Positions 8,292 through 17,619 of a stretch of 64,000 bases of DNA are shown here, one piece after another; the first letter of the stretch is position 1; each line of letters begins with the position of its first letter. The stretch is from Bog-473 sp963730785. GTDB lineage: Bacteria > Actinomycetota > Acidimicrobiia > Acidimicrobiales > RAAP-2. Location: positions 372,001 to 436,000 of the forward strand of contig CAVSTF010000010.1 of NCBI GenBank assembly GCA_963730785.1, in the 5' to 3' direction. The notes beneath the pieces were generated by a model, which was given only the letters and a program-made list of their open reading frames with translations, did not search any database and was not told where the DNA came from. A program made the translations under genes and the position numbers.

Positions 8292-8969
8292 GTGATCGGT
8301 CCCTTCGCGTTGGCCGTGCTCGATATGGCCGGCACCACCGTCCGCGACGACGGCGCGGTCGACGAGGCCTTCACCTTTGCCTTGACCAAGGCCGGTGTGG
8401 CTCCCGACAGCGAGCAGTTCGCCGTCGCCCGCCAGTACGTGCTCGACACCATGGGCCAATCCAAGGCCGATGTCTTTGCCCACCTGTTGGACCACGATGC
8501 TGCCGCCACGGCCACCGACGATTTCGCCTCGGCCTACGAGCGCATCGTGGCTGAGGGCCGGATCGACGCCATCGACGGTGCGCTCGACACCTTCGAGACC
8601 TTACGGGCTCAAGGCGTTCAGGTCTGTCTCACCACCGGGTTCGCCCCGTCCACCCGCGATGCGCTGTTGGCCCATTTGGGCTGGAGCACGCACATCGACC
8701 TGGCCCTGTCGCCGGCCGACGCCGGTCGGGGTCGTCCCGAGCCCGACATGATCTTCGGCGCCATGGATCGTCTGGGTGTGCCCGATGCGGGTGCCGTCGT
8801 CGTGGTGGGGGATACGACGAGCGACTTGGAAGCGGGGACCAAGTCCGGCGCTCGAGCCGTGGTGGGCGTGCTGACCGGCGCCCACGACCGGGCCACCTTG
8901 GCCACGGCACCCCATACCGATCTCATTGGCGACATCACGGAACTCATTGGAGTGCTGGCCCGTTACTGA
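8292..8969 (+). CDS. Phosphonatase-like HAD hydrolase (PhnX-like, TIGR03351 type)
   Basis: HAD-superfamily enzyme of 225 residues expected to cleave the C-P bond of phosphonoacetaldehyde or a related phosphonate. Motif I is LDMAGTT with nucleophile Asp11; Ala13 matches the Ala of PhnX, where phosphatases have Asp. The cap domain contains MGQSKADVF with Lys58, placed like the Schiff-base Lys of PhnX. Motif II is LTTG, motif III the Arg of GRGRPEPD, motif IV VVVGDTTSDLEAG. Keeping both the Ala and the Lys supports phosphonatase rather than phosphatase chemistry, by alignment from memory. GTG starts one base after the previous stop; a 50-base gap precedes the binding-protein gene. Confidence 0.85.
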   Translation: MIGPFALAVLDMAGTTVRDDGAVDEAFTFALTKAGVAPDSEQFAVARQYVLDTMGQSKADVFAHLLDHDAAATATDDFASAYERIVAEGRIDAIDGALDTFETLRAQGVQVCLTTGFAPSTRDALLAHLGWSTHIDLALSPADAGRGRPEPDMIFGAMDRLGVPDAGAVVVVGDTTSDLEAGTKSGARAVVGVLTGAHDRATLATAPHTDLIGDITELIGVLARY

Positions 8970-9019
8970 ATTTTGCTGACCCCTGATTCTTAGAGCAGTA
9001 CCTACGAAAGGAAAACCGA

Positions 9020-10151
9020 ATGCATTTACGTCCGCGTACCCTGTTGGCCGGTGCTGCCGCACTGACCATGGGTGCATCCCTCACCGGAATTGCGACGACC
9101 TCAGCCGGCGCAGCCACCAACCCTTCCAAGGCCACCTCGGCTGCTGCGTTTGGTGGGTTATCGGGATTGGTCAAGGCGGCCAAGAAGGAAGGGACCCTCA
9201 ACGTCATCACCCTGCCCAATAACTGGGCCAACTACGGGAACATCATCAAGGACTTCTCCAAGAAGTACGGCATCAAGATCGTCTCGGAGAACCCCGAAGG
9301 CAGCAGCCAGGACGAGATCAACGCGGTGAACAGCCTGAAGGGCCAGTCCCGTGCCCCCGACGTGCTGGACCTCGGCACCTCCTTTGCCATCAACGCGGCC
9401 AAGGACGGACTCCTGGCGCCCTACAAGGTGCAGAGTTGGGCCAACATCCCGTCGACGGCCAAGGCATCGAACGCAGCCTGGTGGGATGACTACGGCGGGT
9501 ACGTGGCCATTGGGTATAACCCGGCCAAGGGTCAAGGTGGCTCCTACCTCATTCAAGGACCTGCTGAAGCCGATCTATAAAGGCCAGGTCGCCATCAACG
9601 GCAACCCGACCGAGGCCAGTGCCGCCTTCTCGGCCGTGTACGCCGCCTCGTTGGCCAACGGTGGTTCGCTGAACAACATTCAGCCCGGCATCACCTACTT
9701 CGGCCAACTGGCCAAGGAAGGCAACTTCGTGCCCGTGCAGGCCGGTCCGGCCACCGTTGAGAGTGGCCAGACACCCATCGTCATCTGGTGGGACTACCTG
9801 CAAGCGTCGGAGATCTCCAGCCAGGTCCCTGGGTGGAAGATCGTGATCCCGACCGACGGTCACTACGCCGCCTATTACAGCCAGGCCATCAGTGCCACGG
9901 CTCCTCACCCGGCAGCGGCTCGCCTCTGGGAGGAGTACCTGTACTCGGTGACCGGGCAGAACCTATGGCTCCAAGGTGCAGCTCGTCCGATTGAGCTGGC
10001 CAGCCTGGTCAAGGCCGGCACGGTCAACCAGAAGGCCTACGCCGCTCTACCGGCCGCGCCCAAGGGTGCCGTTACCTTCCCGACCCTGGCCCAGCTGACC
10101 GCGGCGCAGACCCTGGTCACGCAGAACTGGGCGACGGCCACCGGCGGTTGA
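9020..10151 (+). CDS. Phosphonate ABC transporter substrate-binding protein (frameshifted)
   Basis: Periplasmic-type binding protein of about 376 residues once one base is removed. It has an Arg-containing N-terminus and hydrophobic signal segment (residues 8-30, ending STSAGAAT-like) and a type-2 binding fold (GTLNVITLPNNWANYG, DVLDLGTSFA, QTPIVIWWDYLQA). The reading frame changes at the GGG of 9529-9531: removing one G joins IGYNPAK to VKVAPTSFKDLLKPIYKG. A good ribosome binding site (GAAAGGA) precedes ATG 9020. Its stop overlaps the next gene's TTG start (TTGA). The two upstream enzymes suggest aminoethylphosphonate or N-methylaminoethylphosphonate as ligand; the sequence also resembles iron, spermidine and thiamine binding proteins. 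Confidence 0.82.
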
Positions 10152-11068
10152 GCACCGTCACTGCCACGCCGCAGGTAGGCGCTGAGCTATCCGGCACAGA
10201 GCAGGCTGGTTCGAGGAGACGAAAGCGATCGAGTGTGCTGTCGGCATTGGGACTGGCTCCCTTCGCTGTCTACACGTTCATCTTCTTGGGCCTGCCTGCT
10301 CTGGCCGTGGTGCTCGGGGCGTTCCAGAATCCTTCGGGGGGCTGGACGTTCCACAACATCTCGTTGGCCACGCATGGCATTTACCTGCATGGATTTGAGA
10401 CCACCCTCCGGCTGGCCCTGGTGACGTCCATCGTCCCGGGGCTGGCCGGTGTGGTCATCGCCAATGCGGTGGTCACCATGAAAGGCGGCGCACTCAAGCG
10501 CATCGTGTCGACCGCGTCGGGCGTGTTTGCCAACTTCGGCGGCGTGCCGCTGGCCTTCCTCTTCATTGCCGCGCTGGGCTCGGTGGGCATCGTGACCAAC
10601 TGGTTCAACGATTTGGGGATTAATCCCTACAACCACGGATTCACCTTGTTCAATTTCGAGGGAGTGGCATTGGTCTACGCCTACTTCCAAATTCCGCTGA
10701 TGATCCTGGTCATTACGCCGGCCCTGGAGGGACTTCGGCCGGCCTGGCGAGAAGCGGCCGAAAACATGGGCGCCCGCGGTTGGCAGTACTGGCGCTATGT
10801 CGGCGGACCAGTGCTGTTCCCGGCGGTCCTGGGAGGCATCCTGCTCCTATTCGGGAGTGCGCTCTCGGCCTATGCCACCGCTGATGCCCTGACGAACGGC
10901 AGCATCCCGTTGACGTCCATTCAGATCGGATCGTTCCTCAACGGCAACGTGTTGGCCGGTCAGCAGAATGTGGGCAAGGCACTTGGTCTGGGCCTCATTG
11001 TGATCATCGCCGTGGTGATGGTCATCTATTCACTCCTGCAGAGGAGGGCTTCTCGATGGTCGCGTTAG
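10148..11068 (+). CDS. ABC transporter permease (phosphonate importer, first permease)
   Basis: Inner-membrane permease of 306 residues with about six hydrophobic segments, the first at residues 34-56. The cytoplasmic coupling motif reads REAAENMGARGWQYWRYV, the usual EAA...G loop that docks with the ATPase. TTG at 10148 overlaps the binding-protein stop, and the 3' end overlaps the second permease by 13 bases, so the importer genes are co-translated. With the second permease it would form a heterodimeric channel. Confidence 0.9.
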   Translation: MSTVTATPQVGAELSGTEQAGSRRRKRSSVLSALGLAPFAVYTFIFLGLPALAVVLGAFQNPSGGWTFHNISLATHGIYLHGFETTLRLALVTSIVPGLAGVVIANAVVTMKGGALKRIVSTASGVFANFGGVPLAFLFIAALGSVGIVTNWFNDLGINPYNHGFTLFNFEGVALVYAYFQIPLMILVITPALEGLRPAWREAAENMGARGWQYWRYVGGPVLFPAVLGGILLLFGSALSAYATADALTNGSIPLTSIQIGSFLNGNVLAGQQNVGKALGLGLIVIIAVVMVIYSLLQRRASRWSR

Positions 11069-11913
11069 CCGAATTCGACGCCGGACTTCCCACCAGCGAG
11101 GCGCAACGACGACCTGTCATCACCGATCGCCTCCGCAGCGTGGCCTGGTGGCGTGTCGTGGTGCTGGGTCTCACTGGCATCTTCTTTTTGGTGCCGATCT
11201 ACGCCGCCTTCCGCTTCGCCGTCTCCACCGTCACCGGCGGACTGAGCGATAGCGCCTTCACCTCCATTCCGCATCAGCAGGGCTTCGGTGACGCCTTCAG
11301 CCTGTCGGCCCGCTTGGCGCTCGTCACCACCATCATCACGCTCGGTCTCATGGTGCCCACCACCGTCTTCGTGCACCTGCGCTATCCGGGCCTGCGGCGT
11401 GTCTTCGACGGCATCACCATCATCCCCATCGTGATTCCACCGGTCGTGCTGATCGTCGGCGTGTTGCAGGTCATGCCGACGTTCTTGAAAAGCACGCCAT
11501 ACCTGCTGGCCCTGGAATATTCAGTTCTGGCCATGCCTTTCGTCTATCGATCGCTCGATGCCGGCCTGCGAGCCATCGATCTCAAGATCCTGGTGGAGGC
11601 CTCCCGCTCTGTCGGGGCTCGCTGGTCGTCAACCCTCTGGCGGGTGATCATTCCCAACCTGCGCACCGGATTGCTGTCGGCCACCGTGCTGACCGTGGCC
11701 CTGGTGTTGGGGGAGTACACCATGGCCAGCCTTGACTCGTACCAGACCGTGCCGGTGTGGATCGTGTTCTTCGACAGCCAGAACGCCCACGTGTCAGTCG
11801 CCGTTTCCTTGGTCGCCCTGGTGGGTACCTGGGTCATACTGCTCTTGATTTCGTCATTTGACCTGCGCCGAATCCGTCGCAGCGCGCTCCTGCGAAAGGA
11901 TGCAACGACATGA
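11056..11913 (+). CDS. ABC transporter permease (phosphonate importer, second permease)
   Basis: Second membrane permease, 285 residues, with hydrophobic segments near residues 35-55, 85-110, 125-145, 155-170, 200-225 and 250-270. The coupling loop reads VEASRSVGARWSSTLWRVIIPNLR, the EAA...G motif. It lies between the first permease (13-base overlap) and the ATPase gene (ATGA overlap). The GAGGAGGG run just before its ATG is a good ribosome binding site. Confidence 0.9.
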   Translation: MVALAEFDAGLPTSEAQRRPVITDRLRSVAWWRVVVLGLTGIFFLVPIYAAFRFAVSTVTGGLSDSAFTSIPHQQGFGDAFSLSARLALVTTIITLGLMVPTTVFVHLRYPGLRRVFDGITIIPIVIPPVVLIVGVLQVMPTFLKSTPYLLALEYSVLAMPFVYRSLDAGLRAIDLKILVEASRSVGARWSSTLWRVIIPNLRTGLLSATVLTVALVLGEYTMASLDSYQTVPVWIVFFDSQNAHVSVAVSLVALVGTWVILLLISSFDLRRIRRSALLRKDATT

Positions 11914-13085
11914 CCGTGACCACCCGCAACGAGGCGCCGGAGCGCGCTGACGTCGGCGCCACCGTGGTGCTCGAGAATCTGCGCCGCCGCTTCGGGGCCA
12001 CCCAGGCCCTGGATGGCTTCAGCATCACGTTGCAGCCCGGCGAGCTGGTGGCACTGCTCGGTCCTTCCGGTTGCGGCAAGACCACGGCGCTCCGGGTGTT
12101 GGCCGGCTTCGAGACCGTCGACAGCGGCCGGGTGCTGCTGGACGGGGTGGACCAGACCCGAATACCGGCCCAAAAGCGGGACATGGGAATGGTTTTCCAG
12201 AGCTACAGCCTGTTCCCCAACATGTCGGCCCAGGACAACGTGGCCTTCGGGCTGCGTATGCGCAAGGTGGCTTCGAACAGGCGTAACGAGCGAGCCCTCG
12301 AACTACTCGAACTGGTCGGTCTCGAGGGCCAGGCCGACAAGTACCCGCATCAGATGTCCGGAGGCCAGCAGCAGCGGGTGGCGCTAGCCCGTGCCTTGGC
12401 CATTGAGCCGCGGGTCCTCCTGCTGGACGAGCCGCTCTCGGCGCTCGACGCCAAGGTCCGGGTGCAACTGCGCGAACAGATCCGGGTCCTGCAAACTCGT
12501 TTGAAGATCACCACTCTCTTCGTCACCCATGATCAAGAAGAGGCGTTGTCCATGGCCGATCGGGTGTGCGTCATGAAGGACGGCCGCATCGAGCAGATCG
12601 ATACGCCCTCGGTGCTCTATGCCGCACCGGCCACCCCGTTCGTGGCCGAGTTCGTGGGCACCATGAACCGGATCCCCGGGGTGATCAGGGACGGCCGAGT
12701 CGAATTGCTGGGCACCACGGTCGAGGTGCGGACTCCCGCGGCCGCCACGGCCCAGCAGCGGCCCAGCGGCACCCCGGTCGACGTGCTGGTCCGGCCCGAA
12801 GGCCTGCAGGTGACGGCGCAACGGGGCGGCCGCGGCATCGTGATGACGACCACGTTCCTGGGTTCGGTGACCCGGCTGGGCGTCCTGCTCGATGAGGACG
12901 TGATGGTCTACGTGGACCAGCCCAACTCCGCCGTCCAGGTCCCGGTCGGTTCGGCGGCCGAGGTCACGCTGACCGAACGGGACGTCATGGTGGCTGACCG
13001 TACGGTGCCTTCGAGCGCGCTGGCCATGGCGACGGAGTCAGAGTCAGAGCCAGAGTCAACTCGGGACGGCCGAACGGCATCATAA
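11910..13085 (+). CDS. ABC transporter ATP-binding protein (phosphonate importer)
   Basis: ATPase of 391 residues that drives the importer. Walker A is GPSGCGKTT near residue 53, the signature MSGGQQQRVALARAL near residue 151, Walker B LLLDEPLSALD, and the switch His is in VTHDQEEAL. The C-terminal part (from about residue 250) is a TOBE regulatory domain as in Pot/Fbp/PhnT-type ATPases. The C-terminus ends in a Glu/Ser repeat (SESEPEST) encoded by short imperfect repeats. It is the last gene of the module; a new promoter for the riboflavin genes follows. Confidence 0.92.
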   Translation: MTVTTRNEAPERADVGATVVLENLRRRFGATQALDGFSITLQPGELVALLGPSGCGKTTALRVLAGFETVDSGRVLLDGVDQTRIPAQKRDMGMVFQSYSLFPNMSAQDNVAFGLRMRKVASNRRNERALELLELVGLEGQADKYPHQMSGGQQQRVALARALAIEPRVLLLDEPLSALDAKVRVQLREQIRVLQTRLKITTLFVTHDQEEALSMADRVCVMKDGRIEQIDTPSVLYAAPATPFVAEFVGTMNRIPGVIRDGRVELLGTTVEVRTPAAATAQQRPSGTPVDVLVRPEGLQVTAQRGGRGIVMTTTFLGSVTRLGVLLDEDVMVYVDQPNSAVQVPVGSAAEVTLTERDVMVADRTVPSSALAMATESESEPESTRDGRTAS

Positions 13086-13110
13086 TTTTTGAGGCCTTCA
13101 ACTGGGGTTG

Positions 13111-13139
13111 TGGACAAAAACTGAAACGTGTTCTAGTAT
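13111..13139 (+). promoter_or_regulatory. Sigma-70-type promoter of the riboflavin genes
   Basis: TGGACA at 13111-13116, a 17-base spacer and TAGTAT at 13134-13139. The leader from about 13146 to the ribD ATG at 13188 is only about 40 bases and contains none of the conserved FMN riboswitch segments that I can recognise. Confidence 0.6.
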
Positions 13140-13187
13140 TCGTCTCAGAAGGTGCCAGCCATCTGACACCATAGGGAGACGACTCCT

Positions 13188-14221
13188 ATGCCTGGTTCAG
13201 AGAGCGCCGAGTCCCACGAGCCCACTTCGGCCACGGACCAGCAGCACATGCGCCGGGCCATTGCCGTGGCCGAAACCGTTCGTCGCACCACCGCCCCCAA
13301 CCCCTGGGTGGGCTGCGTGGTGCTGGCCGGCGATGACGCCGGGCTGACCTTCGAAGGGGCCACGGCGCCGCCGGGCGGACCCCATGCCGAGGCCACCGCA
13401 CTGGCGTTGGCCGGTCCGCATGCAGCGGGGGGCACGCTGTTCACCACCCTCGAACCGTGCGTCCACTTTGGGCGGACACCGCCCTGTACTGACGCCATCA
13501 TCAAGGCGGGCCTGCGCCGGGTCGTCATTGCCGTTGAAGACCCCGACCGCCAGGTGGCCGGTCAGGGCGTGGCTGCGCTGCGGGCGGCCGGTATCGACGT
13601 GGTGGTGGGCCTCGAAGCGGCCGCCGTGACCGAGCAACTGGCGCCCTACTTGAAGCATCGATCCACCGGGCAGCCCTGGGTGGTCCTGAAAATGGCCGCC
13701 AGCCTCGATGCCCGGACCGCCGCCCCCGATGGCACCAGCCGGTGGATCACCGGCGAGGCCGCTCGCCACGATGTGCATGTCCTGCGTTCCCGCTCCGATG
13801 CCGTCCTGGTCGGGGCCGGCACGGTGCGGGCCGATGACCCTGAACTGACCGTCCGGCTGGAGGAAGAGCCCGATGTGGTGCAGCCACTGCGGGTCGTGCT
13901 CGGTCACGCGCCGCCCGGTGCTCGGGTGCTGCCCGGCCCTGGAGCTCTCGGGTGCCTTGCCGGCCGTGCTGGATGAACTCGGACGTCGGGGCGTGCTGCA
14001 GTTGTTGGTGGAAGGTGGGGCTTCGGTGGCCCACGATTTCCACGCCGCCGGGCTGGTTGACCGCTATGTGCGTCTACCTGGCGCCGGCTCTTTTCGGGGG
14101 CGATGACGGCCGTCCGCTTTTTGCCGGCCCTGGGGCTGGCACAATTGGGGATGTGTGGAGGGGAAAGTTGGTGTCGGTGCAGCAGCTAGGAGAGGATCTT
14201 CGAGTGGAGGTAGCAGCCTGA
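13188..14221 (+). CDS. ribD: Riboflavin biosynthesis deaminase/reductase RibD (two frameshifts)
   Basis: Bifunctional enzyme: the N-terminal zinc deaminase and C-terminal reductase convert the GTP cyclohydrolase II product to the ribitylamino-uracil phosphate. The deaminase has PNPWVGCVV, GGPHAEATAL (catalytic His-Ala-Glu) and LEPCVHFGRTPPCTDAI (zinc Cys pair). The reductase has KMAASLDARTA, RWITGEAARHDVH and LLVEGGASVAHDF. Two apparent one-base insertions break it: in the CCC near 13932 (joining GARVL to PALELSGALPAVL) and near 14070 (joining DRYV to VYLAPALFGGDDGRP). Corrected length is about 343 residues. Its stop overlaps the ribBA start (TGATG). The riboflavin synthase gene often found next is absent here. 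Confidence 0.9.
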
Positions 14222-15442
14222 TGGGCTTCTCAGAGGTACAAGAGGCCATTGACGCCATCGGGCGCCTCGGCATGGCCGTGGTCGTCGATGATGAGGACCG
14301 CGAGAACGAAGGCGATCTGGTCATGGCGGCCGAGGCGGCCACGCCGGAGAACATTGCCTTCTTCCTGGCCCACACCTCGGGCGTGATCTGCGTCCCGCTG
14401 CTGCCCGAGCGGGCCGACGCCCTTGAGCTCCCGCTCATGGTGGTGGCCAATACGGAAGCGCAGCGCACGGCCTTCACGGTCAGCGTGGATTACCGGCACG
14501 GCACCACCACCGGCATCTCGGCCGCCGACCGGGCGGCCACCATCACCGCCTTGATCGATCCCGCCACCCGGCCCACCGACCTCAACCGCCCGGGGCACAT
14601 CTTCCCGCTGCGCTACCGACCCGGTGGGGTGTTGAAGCGGGCCGGCCACACCGAGGCCACCGTTGACCTCTGCCGGGCGGCCGGGCCTCTCGCCGGCCGG
14701 TGTCCTGTGCGAAATCGTGACCGAGGACAAGTCGGAAATGGCTCGCCTGCCCGAGCTCGAGCGCTTCGCCAAGAAGCACGACCTCCCGCTCATCTCCATC
14801 GCCGACCTCATTCGTTACCGCCGCCAGCACGAGAAGCTGGTCCGCCTGGTTTCTGAGGCTCGCATCCCGACCGACGGTCATGATTTCCGGGCCTACGTCT
14901 ATGAAAACGTGCTGGACGGGGAGCAGCACCTGGCGCTGGTCATGGGCGACATCGCCGGCCAGGAAGACGTGTTGGTGCGGGTGCACTCCGAATGTCTGAC
15001 CGGTGACGTCTTCGGCTCCCTGCGTTGTGATTGCGGACCACAGTTGCGTTCGTCCCTTGAGCTCATTGAGCAAGAAGGTCGCGGCGTCCTGATCTACCTG
15101 CGGGGCCACGAGGGCCGCGGCATCGGCCTGGGCCACAAGATCCGGGCCTACCAACTGCAAGAGGAGGGGCACGACACCGTCGACGCCAACCTGCAGCAGG
15201 GTCTTCCGGTGGACAGTCGCGAGTACGGCATCGGGGCGCAGATGCTGGTCGATCTGGGCATCACGACCATGCGGGTCATGACCAACAACCCGGCCAAGTA
15301 CGGCGGGCTCGAGGGCTTCGGCCTCGACATCACCGAGCGGGTGCCGCTGCAGCCATCGCCCAACCCGGAGAACATTGCCTACCTGCGCACCAAGCGCGAG
15401 CGCATGGGTCACATCCTGCACGGCCTGGACGACGTCCTTTAG
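14221..15442 (+). CDS. ribBA: DHBP synthase / GTP cyclohydrolase II, RibBA (frameshifted)
   Basis: The N-terminal RibB domain makes 3,4-dihydroxy-2-butanone 4-phosphate from ribulose 5-phosphate: VVVDDEDRENEGDLVMAAE near residue 22, HTSGVICVPL, and RPGHIFPLRYRPGGVLKRAGHTEA-type substrate motifs. The C-terminal RibA domain opens the GTP ring: VLVRVHSECLTGDVFGSLRCDCG (zinc Cys), YLRGHEGRGIGL, DLGI and MTNNPAKY. One extra base in the GGGCC near 14691-14695 separates DLCRAAG from LSPAGVLCEIV; corrected length about 406 residues. ATG 14221 overlaps the ribD stop. Both substrates feed RibH directly downstream. Confidence 0.93.
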
Positions 15443-15460
15443 TGGCCGGCGCCGGACTTG

Positions 15461-15976
15461 ATGGCGCTCCCCGACGGAGCGCTCGATGATGTCGCGCCCC
15501 GGGTGGGCACGTTCCTCAAGGGATCGCACAACGGCACCGGTCTGCGGATCGGCATCGCCTGCGCCGAGTTCAATGGCGGCATCACCATGCGCCTCCTCAA
15601 TGGTGCACTGGAGGCGCTGGCCGAAGCGGGCACGGACCGGACCGACATCACGGTCGCCTGGGCGCCCGGTGCGTTCGAGCTCCCCCTGGTGGCCCGAGCC
15701 TTCGCCCATGCCGGCAAGGTGGACGCCGTCCTGTGCTTCGGCGCCGTGGTTCGGGGCGATACCGGGCACTACGACTTCGTCGCCGGGGAGTGCGCCTCGG
15801 GGATTCAGCAGGTGCAGCTGGCCACCGGCGTGCCGGTGATCTTTGGCGTCCTCACCACGGACACCCTGGACCAGGCCCTGGAGCGTTCCGAGCCCGACCA
15901 GACCAACAAGGGTCGTGAAGCGGCGCTCACCGGGATCGAGATGGTCCGGCTGCTCAAGTCGGCGCCGCTGGCCTGA
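15461..15976 (+). CDS. ribH: 6,7-dimethyl-8-ribityllumazine synthase
   Basis: Condenses the RibBA and RibD products into the lumazine precursor of riboflavin and assembles into large shells in many bacteria. Motifs: GIACAEFNGGIT, VAWAPGAFELPLVARA, AVLCFGAVVRGDTGHYDFV (catalytic His in the last part), PVIFGVLTTDTLDQALER and NKGREAA. I prefer ATG 15461; a TTG lies in frame three bases earlier. An N-terminal extension of about 25 residues precedes the core. It is followed by a terminator-like hairpin, which ends the rib unit. Confidence 0.95.
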   Translation: MALPDGALDDVAPRVGTFLKGSHNGTGLRIGIACAEFNGGITMRLLNGALEALAEAGTDRTDITVAWAPGAFELPLVARAFAHAGKVDAVLCFGAVVRGDTGHYDFVAGECASGIQQVQLATGVPVIFGVLTTDTLDQALERSEPDQTNKGREAALTGIEMVRLLKSAPLA

Positions 15977-15997
15977 AGGGCCTTTTCGGCCTTTTTC
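15975..15997 (+). terminator. Candidate intrinsic terminator after ribH
   Basis: AAGGGCC, TTTTC loop, GGCCTTTTT: a short GC stem with one bulge followed by a T-run, overlapping the ribH stop codon and ending the rib operon. Confidence 0.55.
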
Positions 15998-16082
15998 GGT
16001 ACTTTTCGGCGTTCATCGGGCGTTTACATCGCCGTCACGCCAGCGATATCTGGTTTCTTTACGCTGAACAGCAGGCTCACGG

Positions 16083-17161
16083 TTGACTATCGAGCCGATT
16101 GGAAGGTACGCATGGAAGGCTCTCACGGACGAACCGCCGATTGATCCATCGGTCATCCGATTCAAGGCGGGTCGGCGCCGAGAGGGTGCCGCCTGCATCG
16201 AGTACGTCACCATTCACGGCTACCGGCGCGCCTTCGTGAAGTTGGGTAAGGGTCCGGCGCTTCTGCTGATTCACGGGATCGGCGACAGCTCGGACACCTG
16301 GCGCACGGTGATGGAAGAACTGGCCAAGGACCACACCGTGATCGCCCCCGACCTGTTGGGGCACGGCCGTTCCGAGAAGCCCCGAGCCGACTACTCGGTG
16401 GCCGCCTACGCCAACGGCATGCGGGACCTCCTCAGCGTGCTCGAAATCGACCGGGTCACCGTCGTCGGGCACTCGCTGGGTGGCGGCGTGGCCGCGCAGT
16501 TCGCCTATCAGTTCCCCCAGCTGTGCGAGCGGTTGGTGTTGGTCGGCAGCGGGGGAGTGGGCCGCAGCGTCAGTCCGCTACTTCGTTTGGCCGCCATCCC
16601 CGGCGTCGAGGCCCTCATGCCGCTGTTCGGACTCCCACCGGTGAAGGCCTTCAGCCGGCTGGCGGCCGACGTGCTCCGCCAGTTCAACACCGCCATCGGT
16701 CGAGACGCCGAGGAAGTGTTGGCCGTGTTCGATGCACTGCCCGACACCAACGCCCGCCGGGCCATCCTGCGTACCCTGCGGTCCGGCGGTCGACTGGCGC
16801 GGCCAGGTGATCACCATGCTCGACCGGGCCTACCTGGCCGAGGGCATGCCGACGCTGCTGATTTGGGGCCGTCGAGATGCCGTGATCCCATTGGGTCACG
16901 GTCGTTTGGCTCACGCCGCCATGCCGGGCAGCGAGTTCGAGATCTTCGATGAAGCGGGGCACTTCCCGCACCACACCGATCCGTCCCGCTTCATTCAGCT
17001 GGTGACCGATTTCATCGAAGCGCACCGAACCGGCCAAGTTCGATATTGAACGCTGGCGGGCCCGCCTGCTCAAGGGTCGCTCCACCTTGGCCCCCGATTC
17101 GGCCACCGACGACCTGGAACTGATGAGCCTGCCGCTGTCGTCCTTGCCCAGCGCCCACTGA
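16083..17161 (+). CDS. Alpha/beta hydrolase (two frameshifts)
   Basis: Serine hydrolase fold protein, about 358 residues after correction. It shows the oxyanion segment LLLIHGIGDSSDTW, PDLLGHGRSEKP and the nucleophile elbow VVGHSLGGGVA; the catalytic His is in EAGHFPHHTDPSRF. The frame changes near 16783 (an extra G in CCGGCGG; TLRS then VDWRGQVITMLDRAYL) and again near 17023 (joining FIEA to TEPAKFDIERWRARLL). After the second shift the frame runs to the TGA at 17159-17161; without it translation would stop at 17047. The substrate is unknown; such proteins include lipases, esterases and dehalogenase-like enzymes. The start is a TTG (16083), which I hold weakly. Confidence 0.82.
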
Positions 17162-17174
17162 GCACTGCCGCCCC

Positions 17175-17567
17175 TTAGGGGTAGATGATCAGCTGAGTGC
17201 AGCGGTAGGACGCCATCGTCCGATCGGTGGTGGCGTTGGTGATGGTGGCGTCCCAGACCTGAGTGGTGCGACCCAAATGGATCGGCTCGGCGCGGCCCAG
17301 GACGACATCGTCCTCCTTGGCGCTGGAGAAGAAGTTCGACTTGCACTCAATGGTGGTGAAGCTGGCGGCCCCCTCGGGCAGATGGTGCCCGACCCCGAAG
17401 GCACAGAGCGCATCGGCCATGGCAATCACCACCGGAGCCCACAGGTATCCGGTCCCGGCGATCAACGGATGGGTGACGGTCAGTCGAGCCTCGGCATTGG
17501 GTTCATTCAGCGGCACCTCAATCCCGAGGAGGTCCAGGAAGAGCTGCGCATCGTAGGGAGCCGGCAT
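17175..17567 (-). CDS. PaaI-like hotdog-fold thioesterase
   Basis: Single hotdog domain of 130 residues, expected to hydrolyse acyl-CoA thioesters. Recognisable stretches are THPLIAGTGYLWAPVVIAMADALCAFG (central helix with the acid residue) and TIECKSNFFSSAKEDDVVLGRAEPIHLGRTTQVWDATI, typical of the PaaI/DUF4442 group. ATG 17567 is chosen because an upstream in-frame start (17666) would run into hisG on the other strand. CATGCT lies 6 bases before the start codon, so a leaderless mRNA is possible. It is divergent from hisG and convergent with the hydrolase upstream. Confidence 0.8.
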   Translation of the reverse strand: MPAPYDAQLFLDLLGIEVPLNEPNAEARLTVTHPLIAGTGYLWAPVVIAMADALCAFGVGHHLPEGAASFTTIECKSNFFSSAKEDDVVLGRAEPIHLGRTTQVWDATITNATTDRTMASYRCTQLIIYP

Positions 17568-17619
17568 GACCCCAGCATGCCGCACGGAGGCCGTTGGGGT
17601 TTCTGCGAAGATCTCCCCC

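Noticed and set aside
13086..13187. FMN riboswitch upstream of ribD
   Set aside because: The leader after the likely promoter is only about 40 bases and lacks the conserved RFN segments.
14582..15769. Minus-strand frame of 395 codons opposite ribBA and ribH
   Set aside because: Antisense shadow; the plus strand holds clear RibA and RibH motifs.
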